Of a stretch of 64,000 nt of DNA, positions 7,717-14,661 are shown piece by piece. The stretch covers positions 1-64,000 of IMG/VR virus record IMGVR_UViG_3300017963_000033; one strand, given 5' to 3'. Positions within the stretch are counted from its first letter, which is position 1; each line of letters opens with the position of its first letter. Below the pieces are notes generated by a model that searched no databases, was not told the origin of the DNA, and saw only the letters and a list, made by a program, of their open reading frames with translations. Position numbers and translations under genes: made by a program. The DNA is from a virus.

Positions 7717-7789
7717 GGGCCGGCATGTACCAAGGGGGCGATTGGCACTTGCAATGCCGATGTGGCGGGTTCGATTCCCGCCCGGTCCA
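7717..7789 (+). tRNA. tRNA-Ala(UGC)-like gene with an irregular D arm
   Basis: The acceptor stem GGGCCGG pairs with CCGGTCC (one G-U). The anticodon stem 7743-7747/7755-7759 closes the loop CTTGCAA, giving anticodon TGC. The variable loop has 5 bases, the T arm is perfect (GCGGG TTCGATT CCCGC) and the discriminator is A at 7789. CCA is not encoded. The 16 bases where the D arm belongs do not form a normal D stem, so function is uncertain. Confidence 0.6.
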
Positions 7790-7810
7790 CTGGATGGATG
7801 TAAAATCAGA

Positions 7811-7849
7811 ATCAGAAAGGAGATTGACAGATGAAATTCACGAGGTATG
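7811..7849 (+). repeat. Duplicated leader and start region, copy 1
   Basis: 39 bases spanning the ribosome-binding site and the first six codons of the gene at 7831 recur at 8110-8148 with two mismatches. The two genes share MKFTRY and then diverge. Confidence 0.75.
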
Positions 7850-8070
7850 TATTCCCCGTCAAGCAGGCAGCGGTCATGGAATCCATGCAGGACGAAAAGG
7901 TCACCGTGACCTTGACCTGGGCTGAGATCAACCTGCTGGAGGCGGCCATCAGGGTGGCCAAGGCCAGTGGTGACCTGGCAGCATACTATAGAGAACTGCG
8001 CAGCATCGAAACGGCGCTTTCCGTCGCCACGGCTGACCTGTTCGTGAAAGCAGCGGACAAGGCTGCATAA
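7831..8070 (+). CDS. Hypothetical protein, leader paralogue 1
   Basis: 79 residues; AGAAAGGAGA 8 bases upstream. It begins MKFTRY like the next gene. The body is helical and Ala-rich (LLEAAIRVAKASGDLAAYY), with no membrane span or Cys motif. The gene and its downstream hairpin form a module repeated at 8110-8402. Confidence 0.65.
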   Translation: MKFTRYVFPVKQAAVMESMQDEKVTVTLTWAEINLLEAAIRVAKASGDLAAYYRELRSIETALSVATADLFVKAADKAA

Positions 8071-8071
8071 C

Positions 8072-8106
8072 ACCAAGGGGGCATCCCGCCTGGGGTGCCC
8101 CGCAAG
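8072..8106 (+). repeat. 35-bp direct repeat containing a hairpin, copy 1
   Basis: Identical to 8368-8402 over 35 bases. Within it 8078-8087 pairs with 8092-8101 (10 bp, one G-U) around a GCCT loop. It follows a stop codon in both places, so it is probably an mRNA 3' element or weak terminator copied with the gene. Confidence 0.75.
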
Positions 8107-8129
8107 TAAATCAGAAAGGAGACTGACAG

Positions 8130-8366
8130 ATGAAATTCACGAGATATGCAAACCTGACCGAGGAACAGAAAGACAGGATTGTGGACTCCTATCGCTATGC
8201 CAAGTTTATGGGCTCAGATGCTGGACACGCAACCTCTTGCGCAGCAGTCAACGGCCTGGGACTGACCGACAAGCAGTGGAACGGCAAAATTGGTTCGGAT
8301 GCCTTTGCGGCAACCATGGCTGTCCTGGTGATGAGGGGGGAAATCACACTGAGCCACAGCGCCTGA
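8130..8366 (+). CDS. Hypothetical protein, leader paralogue 2
   Basis: 78 residues, start within the second copy of the duplicated leader. The first six residues match the gene at 7831; the rest is unrelated by eye, with predicted helices and a short strand (TMAVLVMRGEITL). No family is recognised. Confidence 0.65.
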   Translation: MKFTRYANLTEEQKDRIVDSYRYAKFMGSDAGHATSCAAVNGLGLTDKQWNGKIGSDAFAATMAVLVMRGEITLSHSA

Positions 8367-8367
8367 A

Positions 8368-8402
8368 ACCAAGGGGGCATCCCGCCTGGGGTGCCCCGCA
8401 AG
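8368..8402 (+). repeat. 35-bp direct repeat containing a hairpin, copy 2
   Basis: Second perfect copy of the element at 8072-8106; stem 8374-8383 with 8388-8397. It directly follows the stop of the gene at 8130. Confidence 0.75.
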
Positions 8403-8404
8403 AC

Positions 8405-8449
8405 AATCACTTTGCATAACTATTGTTAGCACAAGAAAACAGAAAGGAG
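8405..8449 (+). repeat. Repeated 5' leader, copy 1
   Basis: The block AATCACTTTGCATAACTATT, a short variable spacer and then AGCACAAGAAAACAGAAAGGA recurs at 8642-8684. Each copy ends in the ribosome-binding site of the next gene, so the leader rather than the coding sequence is conserved. Possibly a shared regulatory target. Confidence 0.7.
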
Positions 8450-8457
8450 ATCGGGAG

Positions 8458-8631
8458 ATGAAAAGAGTACCAATGACATACAAAAGGAATATGATTTTTC
8501 GCTATTCCACGCTTGCCCCGTATCGTTGGGAATGGGGTTACTGGGACCCCTGTGGAACATTTCGGTGTGTTCGCTCTTTTCACCCAGACTTGACACTAGA
8601 CGAGTGCAAGGCAAAACTGAGGGACAAATAG
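8458..8631 (+). CDS. Small protein (57 residues)
   Basis: ATG at 8458 with AGAAAGGAGA 7-16 bases upstream and a stop at 8629-8631. The product is basic, with aromatic and Cys residues in the middle (RWEWGYWDPCGTFRC) and a helical C-terminus (LDECKAKLRDK). No family is recognised, but the strong start signal and repeated leader support it. Confidence 0.55.
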   Translation: MKRVPMTYKRNMIFRYSTLAPYRWEWGYWDPCGTFRCVRSFHPDLTLDECKAKLRDK

Positions 8632-8641
8632 GGAGCACGAT

Positions 8642-8684
8642 AATCACTTTGCATAACTATTTCAGCACAAGAAAACAGAAAGGA
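8642..8684 (+). repeat. Repeated 5' leader, copy 2
   Basis: Second copy of the leader at 8405-8449, here directly upstream of the excisionase-like gene, which could thereby share regulation with the gene at 8458. Confidence 0.7.
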
Positions 8685-8694
8685 CATAGATAAC

Positions 8695-9060
8695 ATGCCA
8701 AAGGACTTGGAAAAGCAGAAGGATGGGCTGCTGAATCTCATCGCGTTTGCCGTCGAAACCGATGGGTTCCAGCCGCAAACGGAAGAGCAGGAACGGAAGA
8801 TGCTGGACCTGGTGGAAAGGGTCAGGGCAGACGGTACAAATGCGCAAGACCTGCGCAGCCTGGTCCTCCTCGTGCAGGAGACCATCTCGCTGCCGTTCCT
8901 GACCGCCACCCAGGCTGCCGCATGGCTGGGCCTGGCCTACAGGACCATCCAGGATGCGATGTACCAGAAGCGGCTGCCCAGCGTCAAGATGGGCCACGAC
9001 CGCATCATCATGATGCAGGACATCCTGAAGTATCACGAAAACCGGCGCTACAGTCTGTAG
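8695..9060 (+). CDS. xis: Excisionase-like MerR/HTH_17 DNA-binding protein
   Basis: 121 residues. The C-terminal half (about 69-115) reads as an excisionase-family helix-turn-helix: LTATQAAAWLGLAYRTIQDAM, a recognition segment with a short wing (KRLPSVKMG), then a helix. Proteins of this type bend DNA at att sites and set integrase directionality. The N-terminal 65 residues are a charged helical extension. It lies 26 bases upstream of the integrase gene on the same strand, which supports the role. An ordinary transcription regulator remains possible. Confidence 0.7.
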   Translation: MPKDLEKQKDGLLNLIAFAVETDGFQPQTEEQERKMLDLVERVRADGTNAQDLRSLVLLVQETISLPFLTATQAAAWLGLAYRTIQDAMYQKRLPSVKMGHDRIIMMQDILKYHENRRYSL

Positions 9061-9085
9061 GCGCTGGACAGAAAGGAGACAAACC

Positions 9086-10060
9086 ATGCGCCTGCAAGAG
9101 GCGGTAGACAAATACCTCGATGACCTCGGCCTGGAGGTCAAGGCCGGCAACAAGTCCCCCGCAACCGTGCGCACCTACCGCACTGGCCTGCGCCGGTACG
9201 TGCAGGCGCTGGGGGACCCAGACCTGGATGACCTCGACGGCAATGAGGTCATCGAGTACATGCGCGGGCTGGCGCAAGAGGATCTAAAGCCGCGCACCAT
9301 CGAACTATACCTCACGGCAGTTTCTCAGTTCTATCAGTGGATGGCGCTGGAGGAGGTCATCATCCTCCCCGCAAACCAGCAGGAACGGGTGGGGGCAAAA
9401 ATGCGCAAGTGGAGAAAGGGGCGCAAAGAAAAGCGCCTGCCGCGCACACCCAACGAAGATGCCGTGCAAGCCGTGCAGGACGTGGCGCAGACCCCCGCAA
9501 AGGGGACACACACGACCGCACGGGCTGCGCAACGTGCGCGAATCTCGCGCATGAGGGACGCAGCACTGTTCGCATTCCTGCGCAGCACGGGCGCAAGGGT
9601 TTCCGAGGTTGCGAATGCCTTGCGCGACGACCTGGACCTGGAGCGCAAACGGGCGCAGGTCTACGGCAAGGGCCGCAAAGAGCGCGTTGTGTTTTTGGAT
9701 GATGCCGCAACCTGCGCCATCCGGGCGTACCTCGAAGCGCGGGACGCGGCGAACCTGCGCCGGCCCACCAAGGGGGAGGAGGCACTGTTCTCCCGACACG
9801 ACAAAAGGTCGGGCTGGGCGGTGCGGGGCATGAGCCCCAATAGCATCCGCAACGCGCTGCACAGTCTGTGCCAGGAGGCTGGCGTGGAAGGGTTCACGCC
9901 GCACCAGTTGCGGCACCGTGTAGGGGCCAGGGCCATAGGCCCTCTAGGAATCCGGGGAGTGCAAGAACTGCTGGGGCATGAAAGCCCGACGACCACGGCG
10001 CTGTATACGCATGTGGAACCGGACGCGCTGGCCGAGGCGTTTGAGGAGTTGGACCTGTAA
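9086..10060 (+). CDS. int: Tyrosine recombinase / phage integrase
   Basis: 324 residues, AGAAAGGAGAC upstream. The N-terminal SAM-like core-binding domain (about 1-95) precedes the catalytic domain (about 150-315). Active-site residues are visible: Arg171 (TGARVSE), Lys195 (YGKGRKER), His273 and Arg276 (HQLRH), His298 (LLGHES) and the nucleophile Tyr307 (ALYTHV). The set is complete, so the enzyme should be active in site-specific integration and excision. It resembles XerC/D-type integrases. A basic linker near 105-120 separates the domains. A terminator-like hairpin follows the stop. Confidence 0.95.
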   Translation: MRLQEAVDKYLDDLGLEVKAGNKSPATVRTYRTGLRRYVQALGDPDLDDLDGNEVIEYMRGLAQEDLKPRTIELYLTAVSQFYQWMALEEVIILPANQQERVGAKMRKWRKGRKEKRLPRTPNEDAVQAVQDVAQTPAKGTHTTARAAQRARISRMRDAALFAFLRSTGARVSEVANALRDDLDLERKRAQVYGKGRKERVVFLDDAATCAIRAYLEARDAANLRRPTKGEEALFSRHDKRSGWAVRGMSPNSIRNALHSLCQEAGVEGFTPHQLRHRVGARAIGPLGIRGVQELLGHESPTTTALYTHVEPDALAEAFEELDL

Positions 10061-10070
10061 CATTCCAAAG

Positions 10071-10097
10071 GGGGAAAGGGGGGATGCCTCTTTCCCC
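10071..10097 (+). terminator. Hairpin after the integrase gene
   Basis: GGGGAAAG (10071-10078) pairs with CTTTCCCC (10090-10097) around an 11-base loop, 11 bases after the integrase stop. It is followed by AAAA, not T, so it is at best a weak terminator. Confidence 0.45.
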
Positions 10098-10127
10098 AAA
10101 ACACATCTCAGAAAGGAGACTGAGGAA

Positions 10128-10973
10128 ATGGACGAATTGAAAGCATTGGTCGAGGAGGGAAAAGCATACTATGTGCAGCTCTCGCAACAGCGAGACCAGG
10201 AAGCGCAGGAAAAGCATGAACAGAGTATCAAGGACGCAAAGGAGGCATGGGACAACCTGACAGGCTATGTACGCAGCATCGTGCCCGAGGTTCTACATCC
10301 TTACATCAACAAATGGGATGTCCATAGTCCAGAAGCCAGACCAACAAGAGACATGAGGGCTGAAATCGTGGTGCCAAGCTGGCGTCCTATCTGGGTGAAT
10401 GTCGGACAAACAGCGCGTGAGTACGCCGAGGGAGGACCTTGGCATCTCATGACCATCTGCGTCCCATGGGCGGGTGAAGAATGCTGCATCCCAGAGTATG
10501 ACCGAGAATACTTTTTCCATGGCCCAGACGACTTTGGCTTTGCGGAAGGGGATGGGCCTTTCTATCTGGACACTCGCAACAAACAGACCTTCTCACAAGA
10601 TGAATGGCATAAAGTCTGCGCGTGGGCACAACATCATGGAACACTCCAGGCCAAGCGAGAAGAGGAGATAAAGGAGAAAAACACGGCGGCCTGGGCAGCC
10701 TATCGGGAACGACAGGCAGAGAAAGAACGCATCCAGGCCGAAACGGCTGCCGCAAAGGCAGATCCTGGCGGCCCTTCTCCTGTCCTTCCCTGGCATAGGA
10801 TGAAGGTGGCCCATGACACCCTGTTCACCGTGCAGGCCCTGGAAAAGGGAGAGGCCGCATCGGCGGCAGCACTGGTGGCCATAGCCCACATGCTCTACGC
10901 CTATCTGGAATGGGTGCATAATGACATCTGCAAGGAACCTAGGAACTTTGGGGATGGCCCACCGTTCTTGTGA
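10128..10973 (+). CDS. Hypothetical coiled-coil-containing protein
   Basis: 281 residues from 10128 (AGAAAGGAGAC upstream); longer in-frame starts run into the integrase gene. The N-terminus is a charged helix (about 1-45), the middle (80-165) a Trp/Cys-containing globular part, and residues about 175-215 a long Glu/Arg/Ala coiled coil (EEEIKEKNTAAWAAYRERQ). No catalytic motif is recognised. It is the last gene before a 440-base gene-free region. Confidence 0.65.
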   Translation: MDELKALVEEGKAYYVQLSQQRDQEAQEKHEQSIKDAKEAWDNLTGYVRSIVPEVLHPYINKWDVHSPEARPTRDMRAEIVVPSWRPIWVNVGQTAREYAEGGPWHLMTICVPWAGEECCIPEYDREYFFHGPDDFGFAEGDGPFYLDTRNKQTFSQDEWHKVCAWAQHHGTLQAKREEEIKEKNTAAWAAYRERQAEKERIQAETAAAKADPGGPSPVLPWHRMKVAHDTLFTVQALEKGEAASAAALVAIAHMLYAYLEWVHNDICKEPRNFGDGPPFL

Positions 10974-11413
10974 CCAATTCCGCGTCCGCCAATTGCTCAC
11001 GCCAATCTGGCGAATAGCACACGCTGGCGCGGGTTGGAATACATCTCCACCAAGGAGGAGCCGGGCGACAAAGGGGACTGGCCCACCCCACCTAAAAGGC
11101 TACCTGCTCTGACCTGCGGCAGGCGGCCAATCAAAACCAAAGGGGGGAACCCAACTGGAGACAGTGTACTGCGGTGCGAGTTTGGAATACCCCAAGGCTG
11201 GATGTGATTCCCAGCAGGTCACAAACCGCTGGGTGCGGGCATAGAGGTCGGCCCCGTAGTATCAAACCAGGTCGTGGTTGCGGGGTGTCAGTGCCATCAC
11301 CCGCGCCCAGCGGGGCGTTTGTAATGACAAACATTCGTTTTGAACTTAATGCGGATTAAGTTCAAAAGTCAAGGGGTCGCGCACCTACGCGCGAGAAAGG
11401 AATAACAATAGTC
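10974..11413. other. 440-base gene-free region, possible attachment-site region
   Basis: No credible frame on either strand. It holds a short stem with a T-rich end (11304-11308 with 11313-11317, then TTTGT) and a perfect palindromic hairpin at 11338-11367. Its position near int and xis makes it a candidate for attP, but no core sequence can be recognised without the bacterial junction. Confidence 0.4.
11338..11367. repeat. Perfect 13-bp inverted repeat
   Basis: TTTTGAACTTAAT and ATTAAGTTCAAAA flank GCGG. It is AT-rich, unlike the GC-rich mRNA hairpins elsewhere, which suggests a protein-binding operator or recombination site. It lies 46 bases upstream of the gene at 11414. Confidence 0.7.
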
Positions 11414-11650
11414 GTGAGATACTATCATGAGGGACAGGATGTACTTGCGAATTGCGGGACGCTTAAAAAACCACAATGGATACCAGGCAAGGTGGTGAAT
11501 GTTTTTGACAGAAATTCAGCCGCCGTCGTTCGGCCTTATGAAGTCGAGTTAGAACGCGAAGTCGACGGTCGACCGAGATGGTTTTTTGGTTGCCACTACA
11601 TAATAGCTGATACGAAGCGAAACAGGAAGCGGAAAGGGATTGCCCCCTGA
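11414..11650 (+). CDS. Hypothetical protein, GTG start
   Basis: 78 residues; GTG at 11414 with GAAAGGA about 15 bases upstream, longer than usual. The fold looks beta-rich, like a small SH3-type barrel (KWIPGKVVNV-like strand, then YEVELEREVDGR), with a basic tail (KRNRKRKG). Possibly a nucleic-acid-binding barrel. A perfect terminator hairpin follows at once. Confidence 0.55.
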   Translation: MRYYHEGQDVLANCGTLKKPQWIPGKVVNVFDRNSAAVVRPYEVELEREVDGRPRWFFGCHYIIADTKRNRKRKGIAP

Positions 11651-11680
11651 AAAGGTCTCGGCACACCAGCCGAGACCTTT
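11651..11680 (+). terminator. Terminator hairpin
   Basis: A perfect 12-bp stem (11651-11662 with 11669-11680) with a 6-base loop, A-rich on the 5' side and ending in TTT, directly after the stop of the preceding gene. It closes the left plus-strand transcription block and could also act on the minus strand. Confidence 0.75.
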
Positions 11681-11699
11681 GTGCGTTCAAGGAAAACAA

Positions 11700-11727
11700 G
11701 GCCCGCTGGCGGGCAAACCAGCGGGCC
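11700..11727. terminator. Second hairpin between converging transcripts
   Basis: A perfect 10-bp GC stem (11700-11709 with 11718-11727), 20 bases after the first hairpin. With it, this forms a boundary between the plus-strand left block and the minus-strand lysis block, which ends at 11825. Confidence 0.6.
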
Positions 11728-11824
11728 TCTGGCAAAGAGGAGGTAAGGTGAGAACGATTATGTCAGCCTGTGCCCCCCTGGCCAGGGACACAGGCTCTCG
11801 CAGGGAAACGGGCAAGATGAAAAC

Positions 11825-12091
11825 TCAAAGAGACTCACGCATCACAACCCCATCGGGCCACATCCACGCCGGCACCAAGGTATCCTCGTGCGACCCAGGC
11901 TTGACCGGCTGGCCGCACCCATAGCACAAGTACAGCATATTGGCCTTGAGGCGCACCATCGTCTGCCAGAGCGTCTTGGGAATCCCCCCGCTGGGCACCC
12001 ATCCCGTGGGAAAAGGCCCTACCTTGACCACCTGCTGGTGAATGGCATCACCCGCCCGCCCACACCACACGCACCGATAGGTATCAAGCAA
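11825..12091 (-). CDS. Zinc-ribbon protein, last gene of the lysis cassette
   Basis: 88 residues from a TTG codon at 12091, overlapping the stop of the upstream gene, with GGGGGG just before it. Two CxxC pairs (CVWCG near residue 7 and CYGCG near 56) 46 residues apart suggest one zinc site. The centre is hydrophobic but not membrane spanning. Co-transcription with the holin-like genes suggests late expression; the role is unknown. Confidence 0.6.
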   Translation of the reverse strand: MLDTYRCVWCGRAGDAIHQQVVKVGPFPTGWVPSGGIPKTLWQTMVRLKANMLYLCYGCGQPVKPGSHEDTLVPAWMWPDGVVMRESL

Positions 12092-12683
12092 CCAATCCCC
12101 CCATCAGTGTCTGGATGTCCAAAACCTTTTGCCGCGCCTCCTCCAGGGAGAGCAACGCATCCCCGCAGAGATCCAGGACCTCTTTCACAGGGCACTCATC
12201 GGGCGGCGGCTCGGGCGGTTCCTCAGACCTGACCACAATGCCTATGTCTGGATGCTGGTGATTGGTGGCGGCCACCATACCCAGTCCCTGAATCAGGGGG
12301 GTCTTGTGTCCGAATATCCAGACCTGGTGGGGACCCAGTTGCCCCTTGTCGGGCCAGTAGTAGGCCCCATCCCCCATCCCAAAGCCGACCTCCCCCATGG
12401 CGTTGGTGACTCCCCGGATGCACCACTTGCCCATCACAACATCAAAAACCGCATCATGCGCCTGTTTCACATCGGGCCACCACCAGGCCACCGGGATGTC
12501 CTCCATGGGCTTGCCGTTCAGATCCTTCACCTTGACGAGCAAGGTAGAACTGGGCAGCATCTCCTGGAGGTAGGCAACCGCCCAGGCATCCGTAGTGTTT
12601 TCCAGGATGGGCAGGTCGCCAAAGATGGCAACGAATGCCTCTTGGCTGATTGTGTTTCCATTCCGGTCATAGTAGATCATCAT
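12084..12683 (-). CDS. Hypothetical protein of the lysis cassette, possible beta-sandwich
   Basis: 199 residues, start behind GGGGGAGGGG. Residues about 45-140 have the rhythm of an immunoglobulin-like or carboxypeptidase-regulatory fold (LLVKVKDLNGKPMEDIPVAWWWPD, then VTNAMGEVGFGMGDGAYY), as in exposed carbohydrate-binding domains. A Pro/Glu linker (SEEPPEPPPDE) and a helical tail follow. Endolysins occupy such positions, but no lytic catalytic motif is visible, so none is claimed. Confidence 0.55.
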   Translation of the reverse strand: MMIYYDRNGNTISQEAFVAIFGDLPILENTTDAWAVAYLQEMLPSSTLLVKVKDLNGKPMEDIPVAWWWPDVKQAHDAVFDVVMGKWCIRGVTNAMGEVGFGMGDGAYYWPDKGQLGPHQVWIFGHKTPLIQGLGMVAATNHQHPDIGIVVRSEEPPEPPPDECPVKEVLDLCGDALLSLEEARQKVLDIQTLMGGLVA

Positions 12684-13147
12684 TCCCCTCCCCCTGCAAG
12701 CCCAGACTTGTCCCTTGATTGCAGCGCAGCCTGTACCGCCTCCAGCACAGCCTGTACCGCCTGCAACAGGGCCGCATCTCGGGCCGAAACTGCATCATCG
12801 TGCTTGGCCATCTGGGTGGCCGTGGCCTCTGCCACGGTTGCGACCCCTGCCGCAACGTCGCGGAGGGCCTGCCCTACCTGTTCCTGGGCTTCGTTCCCCT
12901 GGACGACCAGCTCATCAAAGCGGGCAATCAAAAAACGCCTTTCCTCATCCCCCCGGAGAACCATGTCGGTCATGTATTGCTCGTGCCGCTGCCGCTCGGC
13001 AGCAGTGGCCTCCCGTTCCTTTTGGTTTGCGTTGCGCTCTCCCCGCAAACTGAACAGGAGGATGACAAGAACGCTGATGAGAACAACCGCAATTAGGGGT
13101 TGTTCCCAAAACTGGGGAACCGACAGGAACTCCAGGAGTTCACTCAT
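12680..13147 (-). CDS. Membrane-anchored coiled-coil protein, holin or spanin-like
   Basis: 155 residues. One membrane span (about residues 17-34, LIAVVLISVLVILLF) is followed by a charged then Ala-rich coiled coil to the C-terminus. It overlaps both neighbours by 4 bases. One N-terminal span with a long coiled coil fits an inner-membrane spanin subunit or an accessory holin; there is no outer-membrane partner or lipobox here. Confidence 0.6.
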   Translation of the reverse strand: MSELLEFLSVPQFWEQPLIAVVLISVLVILLFSLRGERNANQKEREATAAERQRHEQYMTDMVLRGDEERRFLIARFDELVVQGNEAQEQVGQALRDVAAGVATVAEATATQMAKHDDAVSARDAALLQAVQAVLEAVQAALQSRDKSGLAGGGE

Positions 13148-13440
13148 CGGCTATCTATGTCCTTTGGGGGCCTGATGAACAGAAAGTAGGCAAAAGGGGG
13201 TAGCGCCCCAAGGATGAACGCCTCTAGGGTCATCACCGCCCCGCGCCAAGACGGGTCAGGGTTTCCGGTGACCATCGTCCAGGCCAGCAATGCCAGGAAG
13301 ATGGCACTGCCCGTAGCCCAGCCGAGCATGATGGTCCCAAACAACCTGGCCACCCAGGCTTCAATGGCAAACAACCTGCCGGCCAGGGCCAGGGAAAAGA
13401 CAAGCCCTGACGAATACAAAACCAGGCGTAGGTATTCCAT
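13144..13440 (-). CDS. Three-span membrane protein, putative holin
   Basis: 98 residues with hydrophobic segments at about 5-25, 33-58 and 70-90 and a short charged C-terminus (RPPKDIDSR). Size and topology suit a class I holin, and it sits between two other membrane proteins of the same cassette. No specific holin family can be assigned by eye. Confidence 0.6.
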   Translation of the reverse strand: MEYLRLVLYSSGLVFSLALAGRLFAIEAWVARLFGTIMLGWATGSAIFLALLAWTMVTGNPDPSWRGAVMTLEAFILGALPPFAYFLFIRPPKDIDSR

Positions 13441-13446
13441 GAGAAC

Positions 13447-13809
13447 CTATTTGAAGGCGGGTCCCTTGGTCAACGAATCTGGGATAGGCAGCCCCAGCCT
13501 CTTGAGGTTGTCAGCCAGATCGGCCAACAACATGGTTTCGAGTGCCACCCAGGTCGCCGTCGAAAGGCCACCAACCTCCAGGGTATCTCCGACGAAAGCC
13601 AGAACACCGAACACGGCTGTCAGGGGGAGCACCTTTTTCCACAGGAATTCCGCCACCTTGCCCAGCAGGAATTCGCTGGTGCGGACGCTGGCAGCGATGG
13701 CTACCGCAACGTTGAGGAGGATGTGGAGCAGGAGGACCTTGACCTCCCAAAAGCCCCACAGCCACAGGATGAATACTTGTGCCTGAGTCAACAGAGATTC
13801 AAAATCCAT
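13447..13809 (-). CDS. Putative phage holin (first gene of lysis cassette)
   Basis: 120 residues from the ATG at 13809, which follows GAAAGGAG; an in-frame ATG at 13842 has no site. A hydrophobic N-terminal half (about 10-45) precedes a basic loop and a second hydrophobic region near 60-100, resembling the LL-H/phi-105-type holin families with an amphipathic C-terminus. It is the promoter-proximal gene, 61 bases downstream of a perfect minus-strand promoter. Confidence 0.65.
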   Translation of the reverse strand: MDFESLLTQAQVFILWLWGFWEVKVLLLHILLNVAVAIAASVRTSEFLLGKVAEFLWKKVLPLTAVFGVLAFVGDTLEVGGLSTATWVALETMLLADLADNLKRLGLPIPDSLTKGPAFK

Positions 13810-13869
13810 GGGACACTCCTTTCTCAAGGTACAACACACCAATGGCGCAACCGGCTGTGCGCCTCATTC

Positions 13870-13898
13870 ATTATACCCCAAATAATGACCCCTGTCAA
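13870..13898 (-). promoter_or_regulatory. Perfect sigma70-type promoter for the lysis cassette
   Basis: Read on the minus strand: TTGACA at 13898-13893, a 17-base spacer and TATAAT at 13875-13870. It points at the holin-like genes and is divergent from the promoter at 13962, 63 bases away, so one regulator could control both. Confidence 0.88.
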
Positions 13899-13961
13899 CA
13901 GATTATACCAAGGGTTAGGAAAGTTTAACCTGGAGACTTAATCCAAGGTCAAAATTGGGTC

Positions 13962-13990
13962 TTGACAAGGGGGTGGTTCTATGCTATAAT
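13962..13990 (+). promoter_or_regulatory. Perfect sigma70-type promoter with shared upstream box
   Basis: TTGACA (13962-13967), 17 bases, TATAAT (13985-13990). The preceding bases AAAATTGGGTC are shared with the promoters at 20042 and 27352. A near-palindrome CTAGTATATATTAG lies just downstream, over the likely start of transcription, and could be an operator for the ribbon-helix-helix protein encoded next. Confidence 0.88.
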
Positions 13991-14045
13991 GGATTCCACT
14001 AGTATATATTAGCTACCAGACATCAATATTCAGAAAGGAGGTTAC

Positions 14046-14318
14046 ATGCCACAGCTAAAACGGTTTGACGTGAAGGTGTCAGTGAACTTCACGGAGGAGC
14101 AGGTCAGAGACCTGGATGATATGGCTGCACAACTGGATCTGAACCGCAGTGATGTCATCCGCCGCCTCGTAGTAATGGGGATGCCCCTGTTTGTGAACTG
14201 GCTCCATCAGGGACTTGTGCCCAATGGGGGTGCTGAACGCCATACCCATGGTGTAAGCGATGCCCTTGTAGAAGAACTCCCTGGCGGCTACCAACCGGAG
14301 TATGACTATGACCAGTAA
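14046..14318 (+). CDS. Ribbon-helix-helix (Arc/MetJ-type) regulator
   Basis: 90 residues, AGAAAGGAGG upstream. Residues about 7-45 match a ribbon-helix-helix: a beta strand of alternating residues (RFDVKVSVNF), helix A (EEQVRDLDDMAAQL) and helix B (NRSDVIRRLVVMG). Such proteins dimerise through the strand and bind short palindromes. The acidic tail could interact with other proteins. As the first gene after a strong promoter with a palindrome at its start, autoregulation is likely but not shown. Confidence 0.8.
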   Translation: MPQLKRFDVKVSVNFTEEQVRDLDDMAAQLDLNRSDVIRRLVVMGMPLFVNWLHQGLVPNGGAERHTHGVSDALVEELPGGYQPEYDYDQ

Positions 14319-14661
14319 CTGGCTCGACGGCATCGACTTCCCGGCAAAGATGGTCCTGTTCCGGTTTGAGCCCTCGCTGAACAGTCCAAGGGTCTGCACG
14401 GACCAGATTCTGTTGCACAACGAGGCAGATTATCAGGTACGCCTCCAAACATACAAAGACCTGGAGCTGCGCGGGGGCGACCAGTACGTCCACTTTTATC
14501 ACGACCTTGTGCCCGTGCAAGACATCAACGAGGCAATGGCGGCCCTCAGCCGGTTCCTGTCCACAGACCAGGGACCCCACTGGACCGGCGAACCCACCAG
14601 GGTTTCCTGGAAAGCAATCGAGGGGATGCTGGCACAGATTCAAGAAAAGGAGGCAGTATGA
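14302..14661 (+). CDS. Hypothetical protein
   Basis: 119 residues, overlapping the regulator gene by 17 bases; GGAG lies before the second in-frame ATG at 14308, which is an equally good start. Mixed alpha/beta and acidic, no motif recognised. The next gene overlaps its stop by 4 bases, so the two are translationally coupled. Confidence 0.65.
   Translation: MTMTSNWLDGIDFPAKMVLFRFEPSLNSPRVCTDQILLHNEADYQVRLQTYKDLELRGGDQYVHFYHDLVPVQDINEAMAALSRFLSTDQGPHWTGEPTRVSWKAIEGMLAQIQEKEAV

Noticed and set aside
11748-11924. Plus-strand frame with AGGAGG before a GTG
   Set aside because: Good start signal, but it runs over the minus-strand zinc-ribbon gene and the product has no fold-like pattern; kept out, though not excluded.
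12084-12683. Endolysin
   Set aside because: It lies in the lysis cassette but has no recognisable amidase, muramidase or peptidase motif.
12129-13175. 348-residue plus-strand frame over the lysis cassette
   Set aside because: Antisense to four overlapping minus-strand genes with good starts and a perfect promoter; its product is Pro/Arg/Ser-rich and without motif.
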